Origin: an uncultured Hungatella sp.
Lineage (GTDB): Bacteria > Bacillota > Clostridia > Lachnospirales > Lachnospiraceae
DNA: 64,000 nucleotides
Reading direction: 5' to 3'
Assembly: GCA_910577935.1 (NCBI GenBank)
Contig: CAJTOT010000007.1
Coordinates: 11,902-75,901, forward strand
Shown: positions 49,624 to 58,773 of the stretch, piece after piece
How positions within the stretch are numbered: the stretch's first letter is position 1
Layout: each line of letters opens with the position of its first letter
Notes under the pieces: generated by a model
Told to the model about the DNA's origin: nothing
The model's input: the letters and a program-made list of their open reading frames with translations, nothing else
Databases searched by the model: none
Made by a program: the position numbers and the translations under genes

Positions 49624-50663
49624 TGGTCAGGAAAAAACCGCCGGATAACCGAGATATATCCCTGGACTTTATACGGGTGGTGTCCATGATTTTTGTCATA
49701 GGGGCGCACACGTCTCCCAAGCCTATGGCCAGAAGCCCTCTGTTTACAGCTGCTTTTCTCATGATCCTTCTGACTTGCAACAGCAATTTTTATATGCTCA
49801 GCGGAGAGCTGAATCTTTCTAAAAGGTTTGAGACGGCCGGGGATTACAGGCGGTATTTTGTGGGAAAGGCCGTCTCTCTTCTCTTTCCGTATCTGTTGGT
49901 GACGGCCATGCTGACCGTGTGGAATATGGCGGTGTCCGGGGGGGAAATCACGTTGTCCTCCTATGTAAAGCATCTTTATCTGGATATTATGGCGGAGAAT
50001 AATAAAATTCATCTCTGGTTTATGTATCCTCTTGTGGGGATGCTTCTGTCAGCCCCGTTTTTATCAAGGATGGTTAACGCCATAAGCGATACGGAGCTTC
50101 ACATTATGTTCGTCATAGGAATCCTGTGGGGGATCGTCAGCATTTATTTCACTGCGGACTGGGATGTAGGCTTTGCCTACAGTGACTGGCTGTGGGACGG
50201 CTGGTCCCTCACCTTCTTTGCGGGGTATTACAGCAGAAGAGTGATAAAAGAAGAAAACAAAGCCGTGTGGTACGGTCTCGGCCTCATATGCTTTGTCATA
50301 AATCTTTTGGGGACACGTCTGATTCCTCAGCACAATAAGCACTGGACAGATCTGGCGCCGGCATTTTTGATTTTTTCTATGGCGGCCTATACATTTTTAA
50401 AGAACGAGATACCGATTAAGGGAGAGCTGCCGCGTAGAGTCATCTTCTTTTTGGCAAGCCATTCCTTTACCGTATATCTGGTTCATTACAATGTTATATC
50501 TTCCGTTACTGTCAAAATCTTAAGGCCTGTGAAACCGGCTGTCTGCTTTTTCCTCAGCGCCGCAGTCACTTTTGCAGTGTCTCTGCTTATCGCCGTGGTG
50601 CTGGACGGGTGTGTGATTCACCCGGTTCAGAGATATTTGAAAAACAGAATTTATCAAAAGTAA
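49623..50663 (+). CDS. acyltransferase family 3 membrane protein
   Basis: A 346-residue polytopic protein with about ten hydrophobic helices. The N terminus RDISLDFIRVVSMIFVIGAHTS carries the conserved Arg and His of the acyltransferase-3 (OafA/WecH-like) family, and HLWFMYPLVGMLLSAPF is typical. The family O-acetylates or otherwise acylates cell-surface glycans. Its ATG overlaps the kinase stop (TGATG). Substrate unknown. Confidence 0.88.
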   Translation: MVRKKPPDNRDISLDFIRVVSMIFVIGAHTSPKPMARSPLFTAAFLMILLTCNSNFYMLSGELNLSKRFETAGDYRRYFVGKAVSLLFPYLLVTAMLTVWNMAVSGGEITLSSYVKHLYLDIMAENNKIHLWFMYPLVGMLLSAPFLSRMVNAISDTELHIMFVIGILWGIVSIYFTADWDVGFAYSDWLWDGWSLTFFAGYYSRRVIKEENKAVWYGLGLICFVINLLGTRLIPQHNKHWTDLAPAFLIFSMAAYTFLKNEIPIKGELPRRVIFFLASHSFTVYLVHYNVISSVTVKILRPVKPAVCFFLSAAVTFAVSLLIAVVLDGCVIHPVQRYLKNRIYQK

Positions 50664-50664
50664 A

Positions 50665-50718
50665 AGAGGCGCCGCGGGAATTCAGAGTTTCAGTCTGTGA
50701 TCTCGCGGCGCTCTTTTT
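50665..50718. terminator. bidirectional terminator
   Basis: AGAGGCGCCGCG pairs with CGCGGCGCTCT and is followed by TTTTT on the plus strand and by TTTT on the minus strand. It separates the acyltransferase from the convergent gene at 50781. Confidence 0.85.
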
Positions 50719-50780
50719 CGTTCTTTCCCGGCCATGTATCGCTCTGTATTGGAGCCGGGGTATCCTTTTATCCTCTGCAG

Positions 50781-51359
50781 CTACAGCATTTCCATATAGG
50801 CCAGCACTTTGTCCAGGAACTCCAGCCCGTAGTGGACAGCCACAGCCAGAATCGCCAGGGTGATGAGCAGGAATATAAATTTGTAGAGAATGTAGGCCCT
50901 GGCAAATCCCTTTTTGGCCCCCGCGGACTTGCTGAAGGCCAGGATGATCAGATAGAACCACCCGATAACGGGAATGTTCATGCACATCAGTGTGACAAAC
51001 CAGCTGCCTGCGGACACGGGGGTCAGAGACTCATCTGTCCTGGAGGTCCTGGATTTTTGCCGCCGCCCGGGACGTCCGGGGCGATCGGAATGTTCGGGAC
51101 GTTCGGAACGTCCGGAGGCAGAGGCGTCGGGGGAGGGCTTGTCATCAGGGGAACCTCCGTCGGAGAGGCGGCTGCCGGAGAGGGCTTTCCCGGAACAGAT
51201 GCCGGGAGCACTGCCGCCGGAATCTCCGGCGGGCAAAGAACTTCCCGTGGAAGTCCCCGGCTCAGGCTCCCTTAATGCCGGACGGATATTTGGTCTGTCC
51301 ATGCGGGGGTCCAAAACATCAGGCTGTGATTCTTGTGATAGCATTCTGTCCATAGTCAT
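50781..51359 (-). CDS. membrane protein with disordered N terminus, partner of PBP1 gene
   Basis: A 192-residue protein. The first 105 residues are Ser/Gly/Pro/Arg-rich and probably disordered. Two hydrophobic helices follow (about residues 119-140 and 157-178). I do not recognise a family. The gene starts 4 nt inside the stop of the PBP1 gene, so it is translated with it. Its role may be to help or locate that wall synthase, which is inferred only from the overlap. Confidence 0.75.
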   Translation of the reverse strand: MTMDRMLSQESQPDVLDPRMDRPNIRPALREPEPGTSTGSSLPAGDSGGSAPGICSGKALSGSRLSDGGSPDDKPSPDASASGRSERPEHSDRPGRPGRRQKSRTSRTDESLTPVSAGSWFVTLMCMNIPVIGWFYLIILAFSKSAGAKKGFARAYILYKFIFLLITLAILAVAVHYGLEFLDKVLAYMEML

Positions 51360-54300
51360 CTCACCCCCGGTCCTTTCCCTGACCCGTCGGTCCAGTAATA
51401 CTGTTCTCTCTGAAAGAGCTGATAAAGTTCCTGCATATCTTTAGCTTTCTGCTGGGCCTGATAGACCTCCAGCTGGCTCTTGGTGGGAAGCGATTTGATC
51501 CGTTCGATGGCGGCTTCCAGCCGGGCCCTGTAGCCGGACGGGTCAGTGTAGCCGTAGAGATCCTCCAGCTTTTCGATGGCAGTGTTGATCAGCGGGTTGG
51601 CCTCGGCGGCGGAGCGGTACTGCACCGCCTCCACCATCTGGAGAGCCGTCTCAAATGCCTGGATTCGGATCCGGGTCTCTTCCTCCTTGCGCCGGAGCTC
51701 CGCCTCCTGGTCGGCTCTGCGCCTGGCCTGCTCCCTCTCAAGCTCCTGCTGTCCGTCGTAGACACGGATGGAGTCTGCCATGGTGTCCATGATCAGGGAA
51801 AATTCCAGCCATCTGGTCTCGGTCCTGTCATACAGTTCTTTTCTTTTTTCTCCGTCTTCCAGCTGATTCAGTTTTTCGGATATAGTCTGGTGCGCCTGGC
51901 GGATCTCAGTAACGTCCTCCACAGAGTCGATGGTGGTATCCTCGAAAGCAGTGATAAGGCGTTCCAGCTCCTCCGTAAGACGCTGCTGAGTCTTCTCGGT
52001 GATGTTCAGCTGGGCGCGGATCTGGGAGCTGGTGCTGAAATAGTCCACCAGGTTGGTGCCGGCCGTGTATTCCGGTTCTATGTAGAGCCCGTCTGCCAGG
52101 TATATGACGGAAGGAGCCGGCAAAACCATCGGTTTTTGGGGAATCTCCTGGGCGGGAGGCTGTGGTTCCCCGCCTTCCGGAGGGGTCTCTCCGGGGCTTT
52201 CCGGATCCTCCGGATTGTTCTCGCCGGATTCGCCGCTTTCGGCGGGCTGAGTTTCGTATCCGGGGCCGATGGGAGTGGTTTGAACCCCCGGGCCTCCTGT
52301 GTTTCCCTGAGCCGGTCCGGCCCCCGGCCCTACCCCTGGTCCCACCTCGGAGGGAGGTGTGGCGCCGGGGCCTGATTCTGTGCCGGAAGAATTGGTCCAC
52401 GGCTCTACGCCCGGCCCGCCGGAGGTGTGGGCGCTGTAGACGACGTCGTCTTCAGAATCCCGGATATTTGTTCTGTAGACATACCGGCTCTCAGGGACGG
52501 AGGCCGCTTTGAACAAAGGCTCCGCCGCCGCCACGTCCGGAGCTGCCACCACGGTGCCCATAAGCTGCCGTGCCTCCGCATCTTCCCGGGAGATGGAGGT
52601 CAGGGACGGATGAAGCCGCTCGCCGGTGACGGAGTTGTATGTATCTTTCACCACGGTCTCGGGCCGCTCCCAGTCCCAGGGCTCCAGTCCCTCGTGGAGC
52701 TGGTTCATCACGTTCTTCCAGATGACGCCTGCGTAGGTGCTGCCATAGACTCCGGGCATCGCCCTGGGGGTGTCGTAGCCTACCCACACGGCGGCGGTGT
52801 AGTACCGGGTGTAGCCGCAGAACCAGGTGTCCTTACTGCTGTTGGTGGTTCCCGTCTTACCTGCGGCAGGCATGCCGCCGCTGAGTCCCAGGCCCCTTCC
52901 CGTTCCGTAGGAAGCAGTAAAGGTGCCCTTGAGAACGTCTGTCAGCATGAAGGCAGTGTCGCTTCCGTATACCTGTTTGGTGACAGAAGAAATCCGGGAG
53001 GTGAGGATGCCGTCGTGCTCATGTTCAATTTTCACGATGCAGGTGCGGTCATTGTAAAGTCCGCTGTTGGCCAGAGTGCTGAACCCCTTCGCCATGTCCA
53101 CCACCCGGACTCCGTTGGTGAATCCGCCGATACTTAAGGAGGCCACCCCGTTGTCCACATAGGTCAGCCGCTGAAACTGCATGTTGTCCAGATAACTTAG
53201 TCCCGTGTCGATGCCGATATCCTCCAGCACCTGCCAGGCCACGGTGTTCAGGCTGCGGTTGAGGGCTTCGCGGACGGTGACAGGTCCGTGGTAGCGGCCG
53301 CCGCTGTTGGAAGGGCCGTCCTCCCACTTGTGGTCGTCTATGACGCGGGAAGGATAGTACTCCCCGGTATCAAAAGCAGGGCCGTAGTCGATGAGGGGCT
53401 TGATGGTGCTCCCCGGCTGGCGGGCGCTTAAGTAACCGCGGTTAAACTGGTCTTCCGTCCCCCGGCCTCCCACAATAGCCACCACATAGTTGGTCTGGTT
53501 ATCCACGATCACGGCGGCTCCCTGGAGGGCATATTTGCCGTTTTCCTGCAACTCCGTAAATGGGGAGAGGACTCCGTCTAAGTGGGCCTGGAGCATCTCC
53601 TGGATATTCTGATCCAGAGAGGTGTAGATCTGATAGCCGCCGTTGCGGATAGAGTCGTTTTTTTCATTGTAGACAGTGGTGTACTGCTCCATGTACTGGT
53701 CGTAATCCTGCTTGTCGGAAAACGTGTAGCGAAAAGGGAATTCTTCCTGCTTCATCAGCTCCAAAGAGGCGCAGTGGACGGCATAGCTGGTGAGATAACT
53801 GTCGTCGGTTCCCTCCTGTTGTTCCTGGATAATGCGCAGGGGCTGGGAGATGGCCTTGGTGTACTCCTCCTCGGACAGCATGTCCACTTCCATCATGCTC
53901 TTCAATACCTCGTTCCGCTTCTTCAAAGAAGCCTCCGGGTGGGTGATAGGGTCGTAGGCGGAAGGGCTGTTGCTGATGCCCACCAGAACGGCGGCCTCGT
54001 AGACTTCCAAATCGGAAGCATTTTTTCCGAAATAGTAACGGCTGGCGGCCTGAACTCCATAGCACTGGTGGCCGTAAAAGTTGGTGTTGCAGTAAAATTC
54101 CATGATGTCGGCCTTGGAGTAAGTTTTTTCAATCTCAGGCGCCAGAAGAATCTCCGCCATCTTCCGGGTAAATGTCTGCTCCTGGGTCAGGTAAGTGTTC
54201 TTGATGATCTGCTGGGTGATGGTGCTTCCGCCCTGGGTGATCGCGCCCCGGTGCTTGACAAGAGCCAGCCCGGCGCGGATGGTGGCGATCCAGTCTACCC

Positions 54301-54679
54301 CGCTGTGGCTTTTAAAACGGCGGTCCTCCTGGGCGATGTAGGCATTCTGAAGGTTCAGGCTGATATCGGAAATATCCACATATTCATAGTGGCCGGCATT
54401 GATAATGCCGATGCGGCTGCCGTCCTTGTCAAAAATCTCCGTATCCGAGAGCATACTGAAATCGTCCCGCTTCATCTGGGCGAGGGTGTCATAGGCCACC
54501 TCCCGTCCTTCTTCTACCATAGGCTTTACTTTAATAAAAATGATGACGCCTGCCGCCAGACACACGATTAAGAACACGGTCACAATCTGGAGCGCAGCCT
54601 GGAGTATCCACCCGATGGCGCCCATGATGCTGAACACGGTGCCAAACAGTATGCGGACGAATTTTTTAACAAAATTCAT
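51356..54679 (-). CDS. class A penicillin-binding protein (PBP1) with long C-terminal extension
   Basis: A 1107-residue bifunctional peptidoglycan synthase. A membrane helix lies at about residues 30-50. The glycosyltransferase domain shows EDRRF (catalytic Glu118), GGSTITQQ (150-157) and the TRKMAEILLAPEIEK block. The transpeptidase domain shows SxxK (Ser424, Lys427), SLN (476-478) and KTG (608-610). After residue 750 comes a Gly/Pro-rich spacer, then a segment of about 250 residues ending in a charged coiled coil (about 890-1107), which is unusual. It polymerises and crosslinks wall glycan outside the membrane. It forms an operon with the overlapping small membrane protein gene. Confidence 0.94.
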   Translation of the reverse strand: MNFVKKFVRILFGTVFSIMGAIGWILQAALQIVTVFLIVCLAAGVIIFIKVKPMVEEGREVAYDTLAQMKRDDFSMLSDTEIFDKDGSRIGIINAGHYEYVDISDISLNLQNAYIAQEDRRFKSHSGVDWIATIRAGLALVKHRGAITQGGSTITQQIIKNTYLTQEQTFTRKMAEILLAPEIEKTYSKADIMEFYCNTNFYGHQCYGVQAASRYYFGKNASDLEVYEAAVLVGISNSPSAYDPITHPEASLKKRNEVLKSMMEVDMLSEEEYTKAISQPLRIIQEQQEGTDDSYLTSYAVHCASLELMKQEEFPFRYTFSDKQDYDQYMEQYTTVYNEKNDSIRNGGYQIYTSLDQNIQEMLQAHLDGVLSPFTELQENGKYALQGAAVIVDNQTNYVVAIVGGRGTEDQFNRGYLSARQPGSTIKPLIDYGPAFDTGEYYPSRVIDDHKWEDGPSNSGGRYHGPVTVREALNRSLNTVAWQVLEDIGIDTGLSYLDNMQFQRLTYVDNGVASLSIGGFTNGVRVVDMAKGFSTLANSGLYNDRTCIVKIEHEHDGILTSRISSVTKQVYGSDTAFMLTDVLKGTFTASYGTGRGLGLSGGMPAAGKTGTTNSSKDTWFCGYTRYYTAAVWVGYDTPRAMPGVYGSTYAGVIWKNVMNQLHEGLEPWDWERPETVVKDTYNSVTGERLHPSLTSISREDAEARQLMGTVVAAPDVAAAEPLFKAASVPESRYVYRTNIRDSEDDVVYSAHTSGGPGVEPWTNSSGTESGPGATPPSEVGPGVGPGAGPAQGNTGGPGVQTTPIGPGYETQPAESGESGENNPEDPESPGETPPEGGEPQPPAQEIPQKPMVLPAPSVIYLADGLYIEPEYTAGTNLVDYFSTSSQIRAQLNITEKTQQRLTEELERLITAFEDTTIDSVEDVTEIRQAHQTISEKLNQLEDGEKRKELYDRTETRWLEFSLIMDTMADSIRVYDGQQELEREQARRRADQEAELRRKEEETRIRIQAFETALQMVEAVQYRSAAEANPLINTAIEKLEDLYGYTDPSGYRARLEAAIERIKSLPTKSQLEVYQAQQKAKDMQELYQLFQREQYYWTDGSGKGPGVR

Positions 54680-54829
54680 GGCATAAAGTCCTTTCTGAAA
54701 TATTCGTGATTATCTGATTTCTATTATAAAACAAAATCAGAAAAAATGGCATAAAAATTCAGAAATTTTATTGAATCATTTGCCCAAATGCTTTAAGATG
54801 GTAGTGTGGTTAAAAGGAGGCACGATATT

Positions 54830-55516
54830 ATGCAGTATAGAATAATCGGAGACACCATGCCGGCGGTGGAAGTGATGTTTCAGGCGCCGGGGGAGGGGAT
54901 GTACACCCAGTCCGGCGGCATGGCGTGGATGACGGAGGGAGTGGAGATGTCCACCAACACCAAGGGCGGTCTGATGAAGGGGCTGGGGCGTATGTTCGCG
55001 GGAGAATCCCTGTTCATGGCCACCTACCGGGCCCAGAGAACAGGGGCTATGATTGCCTTCGCATCCACGGTGGCGGGGAGGATTCTGCCGGTGGATGTGG
55101 GAGCAAACGGAGGGCTGATCTGCCAGAAGGGCGCCTTCCTGTGCGCCCAGGAAAGCGTTAATCTGGATATCACCTTCACGAAAAAATTTTCGGCGGGATT
55201 GTTCGGCGGAGAGGGCTTTATCCTCCAGGATATCAGCGGCCGGGGGATGGCTTTTCTGGAGGTGGACGGAGACATGGTGGAGAAGAACCTGGCTCCCGGC
55301 GAAGTGCTTAAAGTGGATACGGGCAATGTGGTGGCGTTCGAGAGAAGCGTCGGCTATGAGATTGAGACCGTAAAAGGGCTGGGAAATATCTTTTTCGGCG
55401 GAGAGGGATTGTTCCTGACAAAACTTACCGGGCCCGGAAGAGTCATCCTCCAGACCCAGAACATAGCCGAATTTGCGGGAAGAGTCGCCCGGTTCATCCC
55501 AACCAGCGGAAAGTAA
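54830..55516 (+). CDS. TIGR00266 / AIM24 family protein
   Basis: A 228-residue beta-rich protein with the AIM24 pattern: MPAVEVMFQAPGEGMYTQSGGMAWMTEG at the start, GLMKGLGRMFAGESLFMATYRA, FLCAQESVNLDITF and GLGNIFFGGEGLFLTKLTGPG near the end. The family is widespread; its function in bacteria is unknown. AAAGGAGG lies 8 nt upstream of the ATG at 54830. It is divergent from the PBP1 gene and shares a 150-bp AT-rich promoter region with it. Confidence 0.9.
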   Translation: MQYRIIGDTMPAVEVMFQAPGEGMYTQSGGMAWMTEGVEMSTNTKGGLMKGLGRMFAGESLFMATYRAQRTGAMIAFASTVAGRILPVDVGANGGLICQKGAFLCAQESVNLDITFTKKFSAGLFGGEGFILQDISGRGMAFLEVDGDMVEKNLAPGEVLKVDTGNVVAFERSVGYEIETVKGLGNIFFGGEGLFLTKLTGPGRVILQTQNIAEFAGRVARFIPTSGK

Positions 55517-55592
55517 ACCTCCATGTGCCCGGATGAGGACGCGCCGCCGCCTGTGAAAGTCCGGCGGGCGCATTAGGCATACCTGAATTGAT

Positions 55593-55616
55593 GCCGCCTA
55601 TTGGGCGGCGGGACTT
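55593..55616 (+). terminator. hairpin downstream of the AIM24 gene
   Basis: GCCGCC (593-598 of this kb) pairs with GGCGGC (604-609) and is followed by GGGACTTTT. A second imperfect hairpin of GCGCC/GGGCGC type lies at about 55540-55570. Confidence 0.55.
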
Positions 55617-55662
55617 TTAGAGTAAAAAGTATTGAAAATAAATAAAAGAGGGGAACGATATT

Positions 55663-56619
55663 ATGAAGCGATTGCTGGCAATCGGGGAGGCATTGATTGA
55701 TTTTATTCCGGAGGAGACCGGGAAGGAACTGAAAAACGTGCGCGGCTTTCAGCCCGCGGTGGGCGGGGCTCCGGCTAACGTGTGCGGAGCGTTTGTTAAA
55801 CTGGGCGGGGAAGCTGCCATGATCACCCAGCTGGGGGCTGATCCCTTTGGAGACAAGATCGCGGATGAGTTTGCCGCCTGCGGAATCATGGGGGATTATG
55901 TGAAGAGAACGGCGGAGGCCAACACTTCTCTGGCCTTTGTGGCCCTGAAAAACGACGGCAACAGGGAATTTTCATTTTACAGGAAACCGGGGGCGGACAT
56001 GCTTCTGAGACCGGAGGATGTGAAAGAAGAGTGGTTTGAGGATGTGTTTGCTCTCCACTTCTGTTCCGTGTCCCTGGGGGATTTTCCCATGAAAGAAGCT
56101 CACAGGAAAGCTATCCAGTACGCTGTGGAGAAAGGGGCGATTATCAGCTTTGACCCCAACCTCCGCCTGCAGCTGTGGGAGGACCCGGAGAAGCTGCGGC
56201 AGGCCATACTGGAGTTTGCCCCCCTGTCCCATGTGCTGAAGATCTCCGACGAGGAGCTGGAATTTATCACAGGCTGCAGTACTATAGAAGAAGCGCTTCC
56301 GAAGCTGCTTGCCGGCAATACCCGGATGGTGATCTACACCAAAGGCTCCCAGGGGGCGGAATGCTATACGGCCCATGGAAAAGCCTTTGCCGCCAGCCAG
56401 AAGGTGAAGGCGGTGGATACCACAGGCGCCGGGGACGGGTTTATCGGCTCCTTCCTGTACAGGCTGGCCGCCGCCGGAGTGACGGCGGAGAGCCTGGCGG
56501 AGGTTACGCCGGAGCAGATGGAGTCACACCTGAAATTCGCCAACAAGTTCTGCGGGATCAGCGTGACTAAGCGCGGGGCCATTGCCTCCTATCCCACCAT
56601 GGAGGAGATGGGGGAATAG
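55663..56619 (+). CDS. scrK: PfkB-family carbohydrate kinase, probable fructokinase
   Basis: A 318-residue ribokinase-fold sugar kinase. The N-terminal AIGEALIDFIPE, the VGGAPANVCGAFVKLGG substrate motif, FSFYRKPGADMLL, SFDPNLRLQLW and the C-terminal VDTTGAGDGFIGSFLYRLA with the catalytic Asp of GAGD are all present. This set is typical of bacterial fructokinases. It phosphorylates fructose with ATP. It is a single gene followed by an array of tandem hairpins. Confidence 0.88.
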   Translation: MKRLLAIGEALIDFIPEETGKELKNVRGFQPAVGGAPANVCGAFVKLGGEAAMITQLGADPFGDKIADEFAACGIMGDYVKRTAEANTSLAFVALKNDGNREFSFYRKPGADMLLRPEDVKEEWFEDVFALHFCSVSLGDFPMKEAHRKAIQYAVEKGAIISFDPNLRLQLWEDPEKLRQAILEFAPLSHVLKISDEELEFITGCSTIEEALPKLLAGNTRMVIYTKGSQGAECYTAHGKAFAASQKVKAVDTTGAGDGFIGSFLYRLAAAGVTAESLAEVTPEQMESHLKFANKFCGISVTKRGAIASYPTMEEMGE

Positions 56620-56670
56620 TATTCTGTGTCCTGAAAAAGAGAACATAGCTGTGTTTTGTAAAATAAACTG

Positions 56671-56825
56671 CTCCATGGCTGACGGGTAAGATGTCAGCCA
56701 TGGGGCAGTTTTCCGGTGGCGGGTAAGACGCCGGCTGTGGGTCAGTTTTCCGGTGGCGGGTAAGGCGCCGGCTGTGAGTCAGTTTTCCGGTGGCGGGTAA
56801 GGCGCCAGCTGTGGGTCAGTTTCCT
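56671..56825. repeat. four tandem 37-bp hairpin units between convergent genes
   Basis: The core gggtaag recurs at 56684, 56721, 56758 and 56795, an exact 37-bp period. Each unit has a stem around gggtaag(a/g) and ends with (g)cagtttt(c)c. Unit 1 has a perfect 11-bp stem CCATGGCTGAC/GTCAGCCATGG; units 2-4 have a different, weaker GC stem. It looks like a terminator amplified in tandem after fructokinase. Confidence 0.8.
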
Positions 56826-56836
56826 GGTGGAGGGCG

Positions 56837-58009
56837 TCAGGCTTCGACTACCTTCATGTACACGGCCAGCTCCAGTTCCAGGGCGATGGCCAGCCCTCGC
56901 TGATCCAGGGCGAACCGGCAGTTGTGGTGGGGAGCGGTCTGATCGGCGGTGTCCGGGTCAGCCATCCCCACGTGGAAAAAGGAGCCGGGCTTCTCCAGGA
57001 GATAGTAGCTGAAATCTTCGCCTCCCAGCCCGGGCTCCTCCTCCTTCCAGGTGCAGCCCATGGCCTCCACGGCGCTCCGGACCAGTTCCGTCTCCGCGTG
57101 GGTGTTGATGGTGGAGGGATAGCCCACTGTGGTACTTACCTGGCAGGCGCAGCCATAACCGGAACAGATTCCCTCGCAGACTTTTTTAAGCTGCTCAAAA
57201 AGAGTCAGGGTCAGATCGTTGTTGAAGGTTCTCAGGTTGCCGCCCAGAGTCACCTCCGAGGGGATAATGTTGGGATACTCGCCTCCCCGGATGTAGGATA
57301 CGGTAAGCACGGCTTTTTCCAGGGGACTGGCCTTCTCCGCCAGAAGCTGATTGAGGGCAGAGGCCAAAATACATGCTACGGGCACGGGGTTGACGGCATT
57401 CTGAGGAGAGCTTCCGTGGCCGCCCTTGCCGTGAACCGTGACCTCATAGACCCCGATACACGCGGAGTCAGGCCCCTGGTTGGCCACCACCTCGCCCATG
57501 GGCATGTTGGCAGAGCAGTGGAGCCCGTAGATGGCGTCCACATCCGCCATGACCCCGTCCTCACACAGTCCCTTGGCGCCGCCGGGCAGTTTCTCCTCGG
57601 CGCACTGGAAAATGAATTTGACTTTTCCCTTCACAAGTTCCCGGTGCTCCGCCAGCAGGGCGGCAAATGCCAGAAGTGTGGCTGTGTGGCTGTCGTGGCC
57701 GCAGGCGTGCATCACTCCGGGAACCACCGACTGGTACTCCAGGCCGGTCTCCTCCTGCACAGGCAGGGCGTCGATGTCCGCCCGGAAGGCGATGACAGGC
57801 CCCGGGACGCCGCTGTCAAGGATTCCCACGACGCTGGTCCCGTGAATCCCCTCCTGGAGCTTGATGCCCAGAGCCGTGAGATGGTTTTTAATATAGGCGC
57901 TGGTCTCATGCTCTTCAAAAGACAGCTCAGGGTGGGCGTGGAGATGACGGAAATGGTTTAACTGAAGATCAAGGTAATCTTTTGTCAGGTCTTTGACTAG
58001 TTGTTTCAT
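56837..58009 (-). CDS. M20 family amidohydrolase / metallopeptidase
   Basis: A 390-residue M20D-type zinc hydrolase. The motifs are RHLHAHPELSFEEHET, FRADIDALPVQE, MHACGHDSHTA, QCAEEKLPGGAKG with the catalytic Glu pair and the late GLGGEDFSYYL. These are typical of N-acyl-amino-acid or IAA-amino-acid amidohydrolase-like enzymes (HipO/AmaA type). It removes acyl groups from N-acylated amino acids or small peptides. The metal ligands are all conserved. AGGAGGATATC precedes the start. Confidence 0.92.
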   Translation of the reverse strand: MKQLVKDLTKDYLDLQLNHFRHLHAHPELSFEEHETSAYIKNHLTALGIKLQEGIHGTSVVGILDSGVPGPVIAFRADIDALPVQEETGLEYQSVVPGVMHACGHDSHTATLLAFAALLAEHRELVKGKVKFIFQCAEEKLPGGAKGLCEDGVMADVDAIYGLHCSANMPMGEVVANQGPDSACIGVYEVTVHGKGGHGSSPQNAVNPVPVACILASALNQLLAEKASPLEKAVLTVSYIRGGEYPNIIPSEVTLGGNLRTFNNDLTLTLFEQLKKVCEGICSGYGCACQVSTTVGYPSTINTHAETELVRSAVEAMGCTWKEEEPGLGGEDFSYYLLEKPGSFFHVGMADPDTADQTAPHHNCRFALDQRGLAIALELELAVYMKVVEA

Positions 58010-58344
58010 AGTAGATATCCTCCTGGTGTATGTGAGTGGTTGTTTTAAAGCGGCCTGCGGAGAAGGAACGCGCAGAACTTTCGGAACTTCAGCTTATTGT
58101 ATCATATTTCGCGGGTGTTCAAAAGACTTATTGTACTCAAACTTCCCACATTAAAAATGGGATTTGCACTTCGAAAAATCAATACTTTAACTCACAAAAG
58201 ATAACCGCGCTTGAATTAGTGGTTGTAGAAAGCAGTGAGAATAGATATAATAATCTCAAGATTTCATGTGAAGGATACTCTGTTGCGGAGTTGTCATAGC
58301 CTGGCGGGAAAAGAACTTAAAATACAAGGAAAGGATACCCAATT
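58010..58344. other. 335-bp AT-rich intergenic region with promoter
   Basis: Apart from the promoter at 58223-58251 and the ribosome site (AAGGAAAGG) of the DUF4430 gene, nothing is recognised. A weak 87-codon reading frame (58036-58299) has no family likeness. No cobalamin or other known riboswitch core is seen. Confidence 0.5.
58223..58251 (+). promoter_or_regulatory. promoter of the DUF4430-ECF operon
   Basis: TTGTAG (58223-58228), 17-nt spacer, TATAAT (58246-58251), 94 nt before the start codon. Confidence 0.6.
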
Positions 58345-58773
58345 ATGAAAAATACAGCATCAGGAAAAAGTAAAAATCTCTTTTTTTCTCTGGCAGCGGT
58401 GACTATTGTCATGACAGCGCTTCTGCTGTGCTACTTCAAATTTCGTCCCCAGGCGGCAGAGGGGAGAAAGACCATCACCGTAGACGTGGTGTACGGAGAT
58501 GGAACTATGGAGAATTTTATGATAGATACGGATGAGGAGTATCTGGAGAAGGCATTTGAGGAAGCGGAGGGGCTGACTGTGGAGGGTTCAAGGACAATTC
58601 AGTTCGGACTGATGATTGAGACTGTCAACGGCGTCACGGCAATCTATGATAAAGATCAGGCTTACTGGTCTGTGGAACTGGAAGGGCAGCCATGCAATTA
58701 CGGGGTGAGCCAGCAGCCGATCCGGGATAAGGAATATTATCGTCTGGTATACACGGCTGCGAAGATGCCGTGA
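58345..58773 (+). CDS. DUF4430 family exported protein
   Basis: A 142-residue protein with an N-terminal membrane anchor (about residues 12-31) and a DUF4430 domain: TITVDVVYGDGTMENFMIDTD and a late AYWSVELEGQPCNYGVSQQPIRDKEYYRLVYT. The domain is related to the transcobalamin C-terminal fold and usually captures small ligands at the cell surface. The stop overlaps the start of the ECF S-component, so they are a pair and the DUF4430 protein may assist uptake of its substrate. Confidence 0.88.
   Translation: MKNTASGKSKNLFFSLAAVTIVMTALLLCYFKFRPQAAEGRKTITVDVVYGDGTMENFMIDTDEEYLEKAFEEAEGLTVEGSRTIQFGLMIETVNGVTAIYDKDQAYWSVELEGQPCNYGVSQQPIRDKEYYRLVYTAAKMP

Noticed and set aside
58036..58299. 87-codon plus-strand frame before the DUF4430 gene
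   Set aside because: No family likeness, it overlaps the promoter of the next operon and the composition looks non-coding.
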